Counted from the stretch's first letter, positions 7,765 to 18,140 are shown. The stretch is DNA of 64,000 nucleotides from Acinetobacter larvae (GCF_001704115.1 NZ_CP016895.1:1302001-1366000); one strand, 5' to 3'. Notes: a model not told the origin generated them from the letters alone. Program-made: numbers and translations.

Positions 7765-9183
7765 TTAATCAGCACGACGCCAAATCGTACCTTGACGGGT
7801 ATCTTCTAGGACTATACCTTGTGCGAGTAATTGCTGACGTATTTCGTCAGCGCGAGCAAAGTCTTTGGCTTTTTTGGCATCTTGTCGTTGTTGAATAAAA
7901 TCAGCTATTTCGGCTTCGGATAAGCTGAGTGCTTGCTGACCAATATCAGATTTTAAAAAGTCATCGGCATCATGCTGTAATAGACCAAGAATATCAGTAA
8001 GATATCTTAAGGTTGCATAATACGCTGCAGCCTGTTCAGCATTTTGTTCTTTGACTGCACGGTTAAGCTCTTTGGTGACTTCAAATAGTACGGCGATGGC
8101 TTCAGGGGTATTAAAGTCATCACGCATGGCGACATTAAAACGTTCAATAATGTCCGGGAATGGTGTGGATTGCTGTTGTGTATAGGCTTGTTGGTAAGCT
8201 TTGGCAGCATGATAAAAGCGGCTGAGTGCCGATTTTGCTTCTTTTAAGGCACTGTCCGAGAAATTAACAGGGCTTCTATAGTGTGATGAAATGATAAAGT
8301 AACGGATCACTTCTGGATGGAATTTATCCATGACATCGCGAATGGTGAAGAAATTACCCAGTGATTTTGACATTTTTTCGCCATCAACATTGATAAATCC
8401 AACATGCATCCAATAGTTAACATATTGTTCACCTGTCGCCGCTTCACTTTGAGCGATTTCATTTTCATGATGTGGAAATAATAGATCAGAACCACCGCCA
8501 TGAATGTCAAAATGGTTACCTAAGCAGCAGGTTGACATGGCAGAACACTCGATATGCCAACCAGGACGACCAAGCCCCCAAGGTGATGGCCAAGCAGGTT
8601 CATTTTCTTTGGCATGTTTCCAAAGCACAAAGTCAAAGGGGTGTTGTTTTTCAACTTCGACATCAACACGTTCAGATGCACCCGCTTGCATGTCATCCAG
8701 TTTACGACCGGATAAACGACCGTATTGCTTAAATTTTTCAACTTGAAAATATACATCACCATTGCGAGATGGATAGGCTGTACCTTGATCGACCAGTTGT
8801 CCAATCATATTCTGCATTTGCTCAATATAATGTGTGGCACGTGGTGATTGGTCTGGTGCTAAGCAACCTAAGGCATTGGCATCATCATTCATGGCTTGAA
8901 TAAAACGATCCGTCAATTGCGCAATACTTTCTTGGTTCTCATTGGCACGACGAATGATTTTGTCATCAATATCCGTAATGTTCCGAATGTAACGCACTTT
9001 CCAACCTTGGCTACGCAAGAAACGCACAATAAAGTCAAAAGCAACCATGACACGTGCATGACCAATATGACAATAATCATAAACAGTCATACCGCAGACA
9101 TACATATCTATATGGCCTGGGTTACGCGGAATAAACTCTACTTTCTGACGTTGCTCTGAGTTATATAGAACAAAAGGTTGCAT
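7765..9183 (-). CDS. cysS: Cysteinyl-tRNA synthetase
   Basis: A class I synthetase that activates cysteine and charges tRNA-Cys in the cytosol. The 472-residue length is normal. HIGH is at 39-42 and KMSKS at 270-274. The active-site zinc ligands are C30, C213, H238 and E242. The helical DALR-type tail with [19 protein letters not shown] closes the protein. It is transcribed leftward with tRNA-Gly behind it, and divergently from kdsD across a 190-bp gap. Confidence 0.98.
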   Translation of the reverse strand: MQPFVLYNSEQRQKVEFIPRNPGHIDMYVCGMTVYDYCHIGHARVMVAFDFIVRFLRSQGWKVRYIRNITDIDDKIIRRANENQESIAQLTDRFIQAMNDDANALGCLAPDQSPRATHYIEQMQNMIGQLVDQGTAYPSRNGDVYFQVEKFKQYGRLSGRKLDDMQAGASERVDVEVEKQHPFDFVLWKHAKENEPAWPSPWGLGRPGWHIECSAMSTCCLGNHFDIHGGGSDLLFPHHENEIAQSEAATGEQYVNYWMHVGFINVDGEKMSKSLGNFFTIRDVMDKFHPEVIRYFIISSHYRSPVNFSDSALKEAKSALSRFYHAAKAYQQAYTQQQSTPFPDIIERFNVAMRDDFNTPEAIAVLFEVTKELNRAVKEQNAEQAAAYYATLRYLTDILGLLQHDADDFLKSDIGQQALSLSEAEIADFIQQRQDAKKAKDFARADEIRQQLLAQGIVLEDTRQGTIWRRAD

Positions 9184-9375
9184 AGTGAATCACAAGCTGT
9201 CTAACAAGGTGCTTTATCATAACTTAAGCATAATATTTCACAAAGCCCTGCGGGGGAAATTATGCTTTTATTGAAAAATATACATTTATCGAATAAGGAA
9301 ATGCTTCTGCTATGTTAAAATTAACAGCTTCGGTTTATCCTGCTTTAAAAGCTGTTTTAGTAAAGGTTTACGCTC

Positions 9376-10368
9376 TTGAATTCATCGAATTGTCTTGAAC
9401 CCATTGATTTTGAAAAAGTCGCATTAGAAACTTTGGCTTTGGAACGTCATGCAATAGAAATCCTCGCAACACAAATTGATCATCGTTTTCGCCGTGCATG
9501 TGAGATTATTTTGCAATGTAAAGGACGTTTAGTGGTGACAGGCATGGGGAAATCTGGTCATATTGGACGCAAAATGGCCGCAACTTTTGCCTCGACTGGA
9601 ACCCCTTCGTTTTTTATGCATCCGGGCGAGGCTGGTCACGGCGATCTAGGCATGTTGGTACGCGGTGATGTTGTGATTGCCATTTCCAACTCTGGTAAGA
9701 GTGATGAAATCATGATGTTGATGCCACTGATAAAACACTTACAAGTTCCCCTCATTACGATTAGTGGTGATGCTACTGGACCGATGCCACAAAGTGCCGA
9801 TGTTGCGCTCACTTTAGGACCGGTACAAGAGGCATGCCCCTTGGGGTTGGCACCGACTTCAACCACAACTGCTACCTTGGCTTTAGGCGATGCTTTGGCC
9901 GTAGCTTTATTAGATGCGCGTGGTTTTACTGCAGATGATTTTGCACGCTCGCATCCAGCTGGCGCATTAGGAAAACGACTATTACTACACGTCAAACACC
10001 TTATGCATAGCGGTGATGCGTTACCGAAAGTCTATCCAGATACTCCGCTCAATAAAGTACTGTATGAAATTTCAGATAAGCGTTTGGGAATGACGACAAT
10101 CGTTGATCACAATAATAAGCTATTAGGTATCTTTACAGATGGCGATTTGCGCCGTTTAATCGATCGTCAACAAAGCTTTGATGTCAATTTACCTATTTCT
10201 GAAGTGATGATTCGCCAGCCTGCAACGATTTCCAGTGAGGCACGTGCTGTAGAAGCTTTAGAAAAAATGAATGAACGAAAAATTACCCAATTTATTGTGG
10301 TGGATGCTGACAATACCACGATTGGCGTGATTAGCATGCACGATCTGATTCAAGCAGGGGTAAATTAA
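9376..10368 (+). CDS. kdsD: D-arabinose 5-phosphate isomerase
   Basis: It interconverts ribulose 5-phosphate and arabinose 5-phosphate, the first step of Kdo synthesis for lipopolysaccharide. The protein has 330 residues: a SIS domain (about 40-175) with GMGKSGHIGRK and SNSGKSDE, and two CBS domains (about 210-330) with GIFTDGDLRR and GVISMHDL. The start is a TTG; no in-frame ATG precedes the SIS core, and AAGG lies 9 bases upstream. It opens a tight run with kdsC, lptC, lptA and lptB, so Kdo supply and LPS export are expressed together. Confidence 0.95.
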   Translation: MNSSNCLEPIDFEKVALETLALERHAIEILATQIDHRFRRACEIILQCKGRLVVTGMGKSGHIGRKMAATFASTGTPSFFMHPGEAGHGDLGMLVRGDVVIAISNSGKSDEIMMLMPLIKHLQVPLITISGDATGPMPQSADVALTLGPVQEACPLGLAPTSTTTATLALGDALAVALLDARGFTADDFARSHPAGALGKRLLLHVKHLMHSGDALPKVYPDTPLNKVLYEISDKRLGMTTIVDHNNKLLGIFTDGDLRRLIDRQQSFDVNLPISEVMIRQPATISSEARAVEALEKMNERKITQFIVVDADNTTIGVISMHDLIQAGVN

Positions 10369-10370
10369 AC

Positions 10371-10916
10371 ATGGCATCCTACGTATTACTTGAACAAGCA
10401 CGTCATATTGAAGCATTGGTTCTAGATGTCGACGGTATTTTAAGCGATGGTTTTGTGAGTTTTACCAATAGTGGTGATGAAATAAAATCTTTTGATATTC
10501 GAGATGGCTTGGGCATGAAATTGGTGCAACAAGCGGGTTTGAAAGTTATTGTCATTACTGGGCGTAAAAGTCATATTGTTGAAAAACGTATGCAAGATCT
10601 TGGGGTGGATTTACTCTATCAAGGTCGTGAAGATAAAGGGACGGCTTTAACGCAAGCTTGCCAACAACTGGCTTTGGATCCAGAAGATTGTTTGTATATG
10701 GGGGATGATTGGCCAGACCTTTCTGCTTTTGCAATTGCGGGTATGAAAGTGACTGTTCCAAATGGTCATGTTGAAGTTCGCAGACGCGCTGATTTGGTCA
10801 CGCAAGCTATGGGTGGGCGTGGTGCAGTGCGCGAAGTTTGTGATATGTTATTAATGGCTAAAGGCGCTTATCAGCCATTGCTTGAAAAATATGTGGCAGC
10901 ACCACATACATCTTAA
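10371..10916 (+). CDS. kdsC: 3-deoxy-D-manno-octulosonate 8-phosphate phosphatase
   Basis: A HAD-superfamily phosphatase that removes phosphate from Kdo 8-phosphate. The nucleophile and acid are D19 and D21 in LVLDVDGILSDG. Motif II is VITGR, and motif III with the late acid pair is GDDWPD. The 181-residue C0-type protein lacks a cap domain, as usual for tetrameric KdsC. It begins 2 bp after kdsD. Confidence 0.95.
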   Translation: MASYVLLEQARHIEALVLDVDGILSDGFVSFTNSGDEIKSFDIRDGLGMKLVQQAGLKVIVITGRKSHIVEKRMQDLGVDLLYQGREDKGTALTQACQQLALDPEDCLYMGDDWPDLSAFAIAGMKVTVPNGHVEVRRRADLVTQAMGGRGAVREVCDMLLMAKGAYQPLLEKYVAAPHTS

Positions 10917-10942
10917 TTCTTTGCACCTTTGAGCTTGGTTAT

Positions 10943-11485
10943 ATGGATACACGAATACTTTACTTGGCTGCTGTGATCATTGCATCGATCAGTGGAGCAT
11001 ATTATTACTATAGTGGTAAAGGTCAAAAACTGGAAACACAAAATAGCAGTAATATGGTTTATTCTGCGGATGGGCTGGATGTGCTGCAAACCAATGAGCA
11101 AGGTGATTTATATATTCGTGCGGAGATTGAGCATTTAGAGCAAAATCTACAAAATGATACATCGAAGCTAAGAAAAATAGATGCGACGATGTATTTAAAT
11201 AATCAAGTTGATGCAACCTTTAAGGCCAATACCGCTGCTGGGTTTAATCAGAATGAAAAAATTATATTGTCAGGTGATGTCAAAGCTACGAAAGTGTTAC
11301 AAACTGGTCAGATGATTTTTACCACGGATCAGCTCACACTCTTTCCGAAGCAACGTCAGCTGGAAACGCAACAACGAATCAATATTACCTCACCTGGTTC
11401 ACAGTTTGTTAGTCAGGGTTTAAAAGCAGATTTTAATTCTGGTCAATATGATTTCTTCAATATTCGAGGGGAATATGTCCCATAA
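10943..11485 (+). CDS. lptC: LPS export protein LptC
   Basis: A 180-residue bitopic protein: an N-terminal membrane anchor (about 5-23, ILYLAAVIIASISGAYYYYS) followed by a periplasmic beta-jellyroll. LptC takes LPS from LptBFG and hands it to LptA. Repeated beta-strand patterns such as GLDVLQTNEQGDLYIRAE support the fold, and position between kdsC and lptA supports the name. Its last codons overlap the lptA start by 11 bp. Confidence 0.92.
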   Translation: MDTRILYLAAVIIASISGAYYYYSGKGQKLETQNSSNMVYSADGLDVLQTNEQGDLYIRAEIEHLEQNLQNDTSKLRKIDATMYLNNQVDATFKANTAAGFNQNEKIILSGDVKATKVLQTGQMIFTTDQLTLFPKQRQLETQQRINITSPGSQFVSQGLKADFNSGQYDFFNIRGEYVP

Positions 11486-12035
11486 TTTTACAGTGACGCG
11501 TTCATATCATATGCTACGTCAATTTATTTTCTGTGCCGCAACGCTTTGTTCTATGCATAGTTTTGCTTTAGACAGTGATCGGAATCAGCCGATTTCATTG
11601 GTTGCCGACCGTGCAACCTATAATGATAAAACCGGTGTCACCACTTATAGTGGTAACGTTGTGATTCAGCAAGGTACTTTGAAATTACAATCTGCTTCCA
11701 TCGTCGCGCAGTTAAATAAAGATAAGCAAATTAGTGCTGTGACTGCAACGGGGGCGCCTGCTAAATTTCAACAGCAGCAAGAAGGTAAAAAAGGATTAAC
11801 CCGCGGTGAAGCGCAGAAAATTACCTATAATGCTGAATCGGGTATTATCACACTGCTTGGCAATGCTTATATTTACCAAGATGGAGCCAGTTTTCGTGGT
11901 AATACCTTAAAATACAGTATGAATAAAGGTGATATTGAAGCGGCGGGTAGCTCAGGTGGTGGTACAGGCAATAAGCGAATTGAAATTATTATCCCGCCAT
12001 CTGCAACCAAATCCTTTCCGGGAGCCCGTGACTAA
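11475..12035 (+). CDS. lptA: LPS transport periplasmic protein LptA
   Basis: A 186-residue periplasmic bridge protein carrying LPS across the envelope. A signal peptide occupies about residues 1-32 and ends ...CSMHSFA. The mature part has the OstA-type pattern with [19 protein letters not shown] and [23 protein letters not shown] start at 11448 is possible, but GAGGGG just before the ATG at 11475 favours the shorter form. Its TAA overlaps the lptB ATG (TAATG). Confidence 0.93.
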   Translation: MSHNFTVTRSYHMLRQFIFCAATLCSMHSFALDSDRNQPISLVADRATYNDKTGVTTYSGNVVIQQGTLKLQSASIVAQLNKDKQISAVTATGAPAKFQQQQEGKKGLTRGEAQKITYNAESGIITLLGNAYIYQDGASFRGNTLKYSMNKGDIEAAGSSGGGTGNKRIEIIIPPSATKSFPGARD

Positions 12036-12781
12036 TGCAGCAGAATACACCACAAGGACGCAGTTTAACGATTCGTCATTTGGCTAAAAATTATAACAAA
12101 CGATGGGTGGTTAAGGACGTTTCATTCAATATGCAGAGTGGACAAATCGTTGGTTTGCTCGGTCCCAATGGTGCTGGAAAAACCACGAGTTTCTATATGG
12201 TTGTGGGACTGGTTCGCATGGATAAAGGAGAGATTTATCTGGATGAACACGATATCTCAGATTTAGCCATGCATGAACGTGCGCAAAAAGGTATAGGCTA
12301 CTTGCCACAAGAAGCCTCGATTTTTAGAAAACTCAGCATTGCCGATAATATCATGGCTATATTGGAGACGCGTAAAGATCTCAATAAACAGCAACGGCAA
12401 CAACGTTTACATGAGTTATTGGAAGATTTTAAAATCACGCATATTAAAGACTCCTTGGGCATGAGTGTTTCAGGTGGTGAGCGTCGCCGTGCCGAGATTG
12501 CTCGCGCACTTGCGGCAGACCCTAAATTTATGTTGCTTGATGAGCCCTTTGCTGGGGTAGATCCCATTTCTGTTGGGGACATCAAAGACATTATTCGTAC
12601 TTTAAAAGATCGTGGTATTGGGGTACTGATTACCGATCATAATGTGCGCGAAACCTTGGCAATTTGCGAGCATGCTTATATTGTGAGTGAAGGCTCTGTT
12701 ATTGCCGAAGGAACACCCGAAGAGGTGCTCGCCAATGAAATGGTACGCGAAGTTTATCTTGGTGAGGACTTTGTTCCTTAA
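12035..12781 (+). CDS. lptB: LPS export ABC transporter ATPase LptB
   Basis: The cytoplasmic ATPase that powers LPS extraction by LptFG. Walker A is GPNGAGKTT, the Q loop is GYLPQE, the signature is SGGERRR, Walker B is [13 protein letters not shown], and the switch histidine lies in ITDHN. The length of 248 residues is standard. It is the last gene of the run and is followed by a strong terminator. Confidence 0.97.
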   Translation: MQQNTPQGRSLTIRHLAKNYNKRWVVKDVSFNMQSGQIVGLLGPNGAGKTTSFYMVVGLVRMDKGEIYLDEHDISDLAMHERAQKGIGYLPQEASIFRKLSIADNIMAILETRKDLNKQQRQQRLHELLEDFKITHIKDSLGMSVSGGERRRAEIARALAADPKFMLLDEPFAGVDPISVGDIKDIIRTLKDRGIGVLITDHNVRETLAICEHAYIVSEGSVIAEGTPEEVLANEMVREVYLGEDFVP

Positions 12782-12810
12782 CTAAACGCAATGTGCCAAT
12801 GCTTCAGCCT

Positions 12811-12840
12811 AAAACCCATTTCGCCATAAGTGGGTTTTTT
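12811..12840 (+). terminator. Terminator of the kds-lpt operon
   Basis: AAAACCCA pairs with TGGGTTTT around TTTCGCCATAAG and is followed by more T. It lies 30 bp after the lptB stop. Confidence 0.85.
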
Positions 12841-12965
12841 ATGGCGAATGTTTTGTTATCTATGCGCTACGTTGGCAATTTTATAACCAAGGTGTGGGAT
12901 TTTAACGACAACAGTCTTGGTGGTATGGCGCTACCGATGCGTATTATAGTGTTTCGGTGATAGAT

Positions 12966-13373
12966 TTAGGGATGCTCTTGGGGGGTAAAGACAATCCGAA
13001 CGTGTGGATTTTGAATATAAAATTGTTCACGCGGTCCATTGGCTTTAAAGCTTGGATGCCAAGCGCGCAATTCTGATTCGGATAACCACTGTAGTTGTAG
13101 CTGTTGATCAATTTGATTGACATTAAATTGCGACAAGGCTTTGATGGTGGCACGACAATTTTCTGATTCACCTGTTCGCAGTAAAGATACTTGTAACTTG
13201 GTAGCCGGACCAAACATGGCATCGTTTTCACGGCATTGTCTGACCTCTACATGATAAGCACCTTGTGGTGATTCTAAATTATAAACCAATCGATTGACGC
13301 TATTGGAATGACAAGCAGATAAAACCACAACACTACTGATTAGAATAAGACAGCGATTTAATGTCATAGGCAT
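12966..13373 (-). CDS. Putative small lipoprotein
   Basis: A 135-residue protein with a lipoprotein signal of about 21 residues (LNRCLILISSVVVLSAC). The mature part carries two further cysteines (RQCREND and ENCRAT) and ends in VRIVFTPQEHP. It has no family I recognise; a role in the envelope is inferred from the signal alone. The ATG at 13367 is an equally good start. It converges on lptB. Confidence 0.6.
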   Translation of the reverse strand: MPMTLNRCLILISSVVVLSACHSNSVNRLVYNLESPQGAYHVEVRQCRENDAMFGPATKLQVSLLRTGESENCRATIKALSQFNVNQIDQQLQLQWLSESELRAWHPSFKANGPREQFYIQNPHVRIVFTPQEHP

Positions 13374-14054
13374 GTTCCATTGCTAAAAGTCACGCGTTAA
13401 AGAAATTACACTACACCCGATATGGATGCCTGTTCCCGATGGATACAAATGAACGATCAATGTATGAATGATCAATGCATGCAGCTCAAGTTGATCAAGC
13501 ATTAGTTCATCATGCTCCAGTTCATCAAGTATAAGTTATAGTATTGAATATCTGATTTTTCTGCAAAAGATTTTAAAGCAATTGTTATTCATTTGGCGCT
13601 GCCCTGTTCTACCTTTGGGACTATTGCAGACTTATCCGTTTGATGGAAGGATGCTAAAAACGGTGTTGCGTGCTATGCATAGGATAAAGATGTGATAAGC
13701 AAGCATGGAAGCAAAATGTACTGAGAAGATAGTCATTGCTCATAGCAAACCCAGCAGCTGATGCTGGATTTAAGCTGGAATTTTGTTCTATAGCATACCT
13801 TAAAGGTATTTATATAAACTTTATGAGTTGTTGTGATCGCTTTGCGAATCTCTATAATAAATTTCATTGCAAGATATAAAACCCTGTTATGTAACCCTGA
13901 TATCTCGTTTTTTGTAGCATTTAACCGAACAGATACAGCCCAGATTGAGCACGCCGATATTGCATCATGCTCGAATTGGGTGATGGAACAGTATCTAATC
14001 AAAGTATGTTGCGATCAGGATCAGCTTATTTTTGGCATTATGAAGGAGATAGCC
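13374..14054. other. Regulatory region upstream of catA
   Basis: It contains imperfect GATCAATG/GTTCATCA-type repeats around 13450-13540, a CCAGCA/TGCTGG hairpin near 13751-13767, the CatM site, and a 245-bp leader. An open frame in phase with catA runs through from 13833, but the family N-terminus begins at 14055. Confidence 0.5.
13795..13809. promoter_or_regulatory. CatM/BenM binding site for catA
   Basis: ATACCTTAAAGGTAT is a perfect ATAC-N7-GTAT dyad, the known recognition sequence of the Acinetobacter LysR regulators BenM and CatM. It lies 245 bp before the catA ATG. The same motif occurs once in front of catM. The regulators respond to cis,cis-muconate. Confidence 0.75.
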
Positions 14055-14990
14055 ATGAATGTAAAAATTTTCGATACAGAGGAAGTGCAAAATTTTCTAC
14101 GTCTAGCTAGCGGTTTAGAACAAGAGGGCGGTAACCCTCGCGTCAAGCAAATCACACATCGTATTCTTTCTGATCTTTTTAAAACCATTGAAGATTTTGA
14201 TATTACTTCCGATGAATATTGGACAGCTGTTGCCTACATCAACCAATTGGGCACCAGCCAAGAAGCTGCTTTGCTATCTCCAGGTTTGGGCATTGATCGT
14301 TTTCTCGATATGCGTATGGATGCACAAGATGCGGCATTGGGAGTGGAAATTGGTACACCGCGCACAATTGAAGGTCCATTGTATGTGGCTGGCGCACCGG
14401 TTGAACATGGCTTTGCACGTTTAGATGATGGCAGTGATCCAGATGGTCATCCTCTGATGATGCATGGTGTGATCTATGATTCAGAAGGTCAACCTTTGGC
14501 TGGTGCACAAGTAGAAGTCTGGCATGCCAATACCAAAGGCTTTTATTCACACTTTGACCCGACAGGTGAACAAACACCTTTCAATATGCGTCGCACCATT
14601 ATTACCGATGAAAATGGTGGTTATCGTTTCCAAAGTATTGTACCCAAAGGCTATGGTTGTCCGCCTGAAGGACCTACACAGCAATTTTTAAATCAATTGG
14701 GGCGCCATGGTAACCGTCCAGCACATATCCACTTTTTCATCACAGCAGAGGGGCATCGTAAACTCACCACACAGTTAAATATGGCGGATGATCCCTATGT
14801 TTATGATGATTTTGCCTACGCAACCCGTGAAGGTTTAGTGGTCCCAGTGGTTGAGCATACCGATGAAGCCGTGATCAAAGCCAATGGTTTAACTGAAGCA
14901 TTTGGTGAAATGGAATTTGATTTTAAACTGAGTAAATTGGTCGATGGTGTAGACAATCAAGTGGTGGAGCGTCCACGTCTGCAAGCTTAA
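14055..14990 (+). CDS. catA: Catechol 1,2-dioxygenase
   Basis: A non-haem iron(III) dioxygenase that opens catechol between the hydroxyls to give cis,cis-muconate. The protein has 311 residues. The four iron ligands fall at Y164, Y200, H224 and H226, identical in number to the Acinetobacter ADP1 enzyme. The N-terminal helical linker forms the dimer and lipid tunnel. AAGGAG lies 8 bases before the ATG. It is separated from the rest of the pathway by the dynamin-like pair, and the CatM site upstream ties it to the same regulator. Confidence 0.98.
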   Translation: MNVKIFDTEEVQNFLRLASGLEQEGGNPRVKQITHRILSDLFKTIEDFDITSDEYWTAVAYINQLGTSQEAALLSPGLGIDRFLDMRMDAQDAALGVEIGTPRTIEGPLYVAGAPVEHGFARLDDGSDPDGHPLMMHGVIYDSEGQPLAGAQVEVWHANTKGFYSHFDPTGEQTPFNMRRTIITDENGGYRFQSIVPKGYGCPPEGPTQQFLNQLGRHGNRPAHIHFFITAEGHRKLTTQLNMADDPYVYDDFAYATREGLVVPVVEHTDEAVIKANGLTEAFGEMEFDFKLSKLVDGVDNQVVERPRLQA

Positions 14991-15002
14991 TCTGATCAAA
15001 CA

Positions 15003-16325
15003 ATGACTATAAATCTTGCTGGTTATCTCCAGCTCGATTTATATGCAAGGAATGCTGAGAATAAAGTTATGGATATTCAAGTGCTTGATCAAGCAGTACA
15101 AAAAATACAGGATGTTTTGCCTGAACGCGTTATCGATTTAACCCGCTTAAAAGTCTTATGTAGTGCCGTACCCGCGACCATTACAGTAATTGGCAAATAT
15201 AACCACGGTAAAAGTCGCTTACTCAATGAGCTGATTGGGCATGATATTTTTGCTGTGGCAGATCGACGCGAAACGGTCAATTTGGCAGAGCATATTCAGC
15301 AACAAGCACGTTGGTTGGATGCACCAGGATTGGATGCTGATGTGGTGGGGCAAGATGATCGTTATGCGCAAGATGCATTATGGTGTCAGGCTGATATCCG
15401 CTTATTTGTTCATTCGCTCAAAGAGGGCGAGTTGGATGCGGCAGAGCAGCCATTATTGCAGCAGCTACAACAGGATGATGCACAAAGCCAACGTCAAACA
15501 TTATTGGTGCTGACGCAAATTGATCAAGTTGCTGATAGCGCCGTCTATGAGCAGATCTGCCAGTCTATTGGTGCCCAAGCACCAAGCTTAAAACAGTTCC
15601 CTGTTTCTGCGACACGTCACCGCCAAGGGCTACAAAGTGCTAAAGCTTTGTTGCAGCAAAAAAGTGGTATAGCGGCATTACAACAAGCATTGCATGTCGC
15701 TTTGGCTGCTGTTCCTCAAGCTCGCCAGCATGAAAAAGCGATGCTGTGTCGTGTACTCCAGCAAAGTTTAACAGCACAGCAACACGTGCTGGTGCTGCAG
15801 CAACAACAGTTGCAGCAATTACAGCAACAACAACGTTGTGATTTTGACCGTGACTTAGCAGGTGTATTGCACAAAGTCACGGAGGATTTGCAAGAGACTA
15901 TTCGTGCACGCTCAGATGATGATGCTTTAATAGCAGATTCATTTGAAAATATGTTCAAAATGACGGCAGGGAAACAAGAACGTGCACGTATTCAAGTGGC
16001 TTATTCTAAGGCATGTTTAGAGATCAATAGTGTATTGATCCAGCATGGTGTGGTCAGTTTGCCGGTGCAGCAACGTAGTCATGTGCGCAGTATTGATACC
16101 ATTATGATTGCAGTCTTGGGTGTATCGGTGAAATTCCGTCAGGATCTACAGCGAATTTTTTGTGAAACCGCTGGGCGTGAAAGACTTAGTCGTGATTTTG
16201 CACATTATTTTGAACTCTCTGATGCGCGCCAAGCGTTGGCATCACAACTAAAGAATCTGCAAAGTCAAATTGATCAGCAACAACATGCCTTGGATGCGTT
16301 GCAATGCTTGGAGGCGATAGCATGA
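15003..16325 (+). CDS. Dynamin-like GTPase, first of a pair
   Basis: A 440-residue GTPase. The P-loop is GKYNHGKSRL near 64-73, G3 is DAPGLD near 105-110, and G4 is TQID near 173-176. A long glutamine-rich coiled coil follows (about 245-285). The G2 threonine lies in RETVNL. The order of G domain then helical stalk fits the bacterial dynamin/LeoA-type group, though it is shorter than most. An ATG at 15069 is an alternative start. It begins 12 bp after catA and overlaps the second GTPase by 4 bp (ATGA). Substrate or membrane is unknown. Confidence 0.75.
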   Translation: MTINLAGYLQLDLYARNAENKVMDIQVLDQAVQKIQDVLPERVIDLTRLKVLCSAVPATITVIGKYNHGKSRLLNELIGHDIFAVADRRETVNLAEHIQQQARWLDAPGLDADVVGQDDRYAQDALWCQADIRLFVHSLKEGELDAAEQPLLQQLQQDDAQSQRQTLLVLTQIDQVADSAVYEQICQSIGAQAPSLKQFPVSATRHRQGLQSAKALLQQKSGIAALQQALHVALAAVPQARQHEKAMLCRVLQQSLTAQQHVLVLQQQQLQQLQQQQRCDFDRDLAGVLHKVTEDLQETIRARSDDDALIADSFENMFKMTAGKQERARIQVAYSKACLEINSVLIQHGVVSLPVQQRSHVRSIDTIMIAVLGVSVKFRQDLQRIFCETAGRERLSRDFAHYFELSDARQALASQLKNLQSQIDQQQHALDALQCLEAIA

Positions 16326-17875
16326 ATACTTCAGTTCAAGATTTTATCCAGCAGTGCCATGATAAACCAGATCATTCATTAGATGTTTCGGCATTGCTCA
16401 GCCAGATGCGGACATGGCGTGATGTGCTGGCACAGCGCATTGACCAGCAAGGTTTTGTTGCCCATGGTTTACAACAACACAGCCCGTTGCAACAACAGTT
16501 CACTGCGCTATCAAGTCAGTTGCGCCGTCAAAGGGCGACGTGGGAGCAGCAATGGACGGCATTGGCGCCAGCACAAGAATTAGCGCAACGCTTTGAAGAT
16601 AAAGTCATGTTTTTGGTGTTTGGTAAATTTAATGCGGGTAAAAGTTCACTCTGCAATGCATTGGCAGAGTGTTTTCGTTTAGCAGAGCAAAAAGTCACAT
16701 ATTTGTATCTGCACAACGGTCAGATTATTGAGAGCCAAGCGGGCTTCAAAGAAGGGGCGACAGAAACCACCGCACGTTTACAAGGTGTTTGTTTGGGGGA
16801 GCAGGTTATTTTATTAGATACCCCCGGCTTACATTCGGTAACGGCTGAAAATGCTGCCTTGACGCAACTTTTTATGGACAGTGCAGATGGCGTTTTGTGG
16901 CTCAGCAGTTCATCTTCACCAGGGCAAGTACAAGAATTGGAGGCGTTGGCGCAAGAGCTAGGGCGTTATAAACCCGTATTACCAGTGATTACCCGAAGTG
17001 ATCAGATTGAAGAAGATGAAATTGATGGCGCAATTCATACGGTACTTTGCAATAAAAGTCCGACACAACGTGCGCTGCAACAACAGGATGTTGAACAACG
17101 TAGCAAACAGAAATTAGCCGCCATGGGCGTAGATGTGCAGTTACTACGTCCTGCAGTTTCTATATCAGCGCAAATGTTGAGACAAGAAGGTTTTAGCCCA
17201 CAAGCGATGTTATCTTCTGGGCTGAGCCAACTCTTTGCGGCATTATTGCGCTTGGTGATCCCAGCGCAAGCCTATAAGCAACGTAAAGCGGCTGAAATTT
17301 TTTTACATTATTTGCAGGAAAAAGTTTTACAGCCCATATGCGAGATTGGCACAACTGCGCTGCAGCAATTGACACAGCAACATTTAGCCATGCAGCGTGC
17401 CTTACCAAGCCAACAAGCACAAGTTATTTTACAGGCATGGCGCCGTGTAGTGCCGCAATTACCGACCTTATTACAACAACATGCCTATACACAAGATCTC
17501 GATGCCGTATATAGCACCGTGAGTGAATGGGCAAATCAGGCTTTAAATGAACAGCTTGCTGTGCAACTGGTGGATTATCAATTTCAACCACTGCATGCGA
17601 TCAATTGGTCGTTGCCGGATCATATCGGTTATGTGCGTATTCCCGCGCTTACTGCTGAGGATCAACCTACTTATGCGTATGACCGTTTGCATGCCGAGTT
17701 GGTTGGACATTTACAACATAAACTACAGCAACAGATTGCACCAGTATTTGAACACTGCGCAGCATCACTTGATACGGTTGCTCGGCAACTGACAGATTTT
17801 GAGCGTTGTTTAGCTGAGGCTGCGCAGGAGTTAAAACACATAGCAGAGCAGATGCGTATGCGCCAAGCTGCATAA
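16322..17875 (+). CDS. Dynamin-like GTPase, second of a pair
   Basis: A 517-residue partner of the upstream GTPase. The P-loop is GKFNAGKSSL (about 98-107), G3 is DTPGLHS, and G4 is TRSD. The G2 region has GATETTARL. The C-terminal half is helical and glutamine-rich. Bacterial dynamins often work as adjacent unequal pairs that remodel membranes, and the ATGA overlap implies coupled translation and a hetero-oligomer. No membrane-spanning paddle is obvious. The start at 16322 was chosen because of the overlap. Confidence 0.75.
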   Translation: MNTSVQDFIQQCHDKPDHSLDVSALLSQMRTWRDVLAQRIDQQGFVAHGLQQHSPLQQQFTALSSQLRRQRATWEQQWTALAPAQELAQRFEDKVMFLVFGKFNAGKSSLCNALAECFRLAEQKVTYLYLHNGQIIESQAGFKEGATETTARLQGVCLGEQVILLDTPGLHSVTAENAALTQLFMDSADGVLWLSSSSSPGQVQELEALAQELGRYKPVLPVITRSDQIEEDEIDGAIHTVLCNKSPTQRALQQQDVEQRSKQKLAAMGVDVQLLRPAVSISAQMLRQEGFSPQAMLSSGLSQLFAALLRLVIPAQAYKQRKAAEIFLHYLQEKVLQPICEIGTTALQQLTQQHLAMQRALPSQQAQVILQAWRRVVPQLPTLLQQHAYTQDLDAVYSTVSEWANQALNEQLAVQLVDYQFQPLHAINWSLPDHIGYVRIPALTAEDQPTYAYDRLHAELVGHLQHKLQQQIAPVFEHCAASLDTVARQLTDFERCLAEAAQELKHIAEQMRMRQAA

Positions 17876-17920
17876 TCAAGCGTCCCATAAGTTTGGGATC
17901 TCTCTGAAACGAACACGCTT

Positions 17921-17947
17921 TGCGCCATGTCTTGGCGCATTTTTTTT
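17921..17947 (+). terminator. Terminator after the dynamin-like pair
   Basis: TGCGCCA pairs with TTGGCGCA across a short loop and is followed by eight T. It ends the catA-side transcript. Confidence 0.85.
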
Positions 17948-18025
17948 GATCTGCTTGAACACGACCCAGCCCAAAATAGATATTTTAGCCTTCAATATAA
18001 CAGCGCTTTGGACATGCTATGGCAT

Positions 18026-18140
18026 TGGGCTGAATATGTTTGGGCTGAATATATTTGGGTAGGAGATCGCTTTGAGCAGGATATAGCTTTGGGTAGGATA
18101 TATAGCTTTGGGCAGGATATAGTTTTGGGCGAAATGATAT
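18026..18140. repeat. Degenerate tandem repeat, TTTGGGCAGGATATA-like
   Basis: About seven imperfect units share TTTGGG or TTGGGC followed by TGAATAT or AGGATATA. The unit length drifts between 13 and 21 bases. It lies in the gap between converging operons, with no coding constraint visible. Confidence 0.6.

Noticed and set aside
13833..14054. N-terminal extension of CatA in the same frame
   Set aside because: The ATG at 14055 has a good ribosome site and gives the exact family length with iron ligands at the known residue numbers; the extension covers the leader just after the CatM site.
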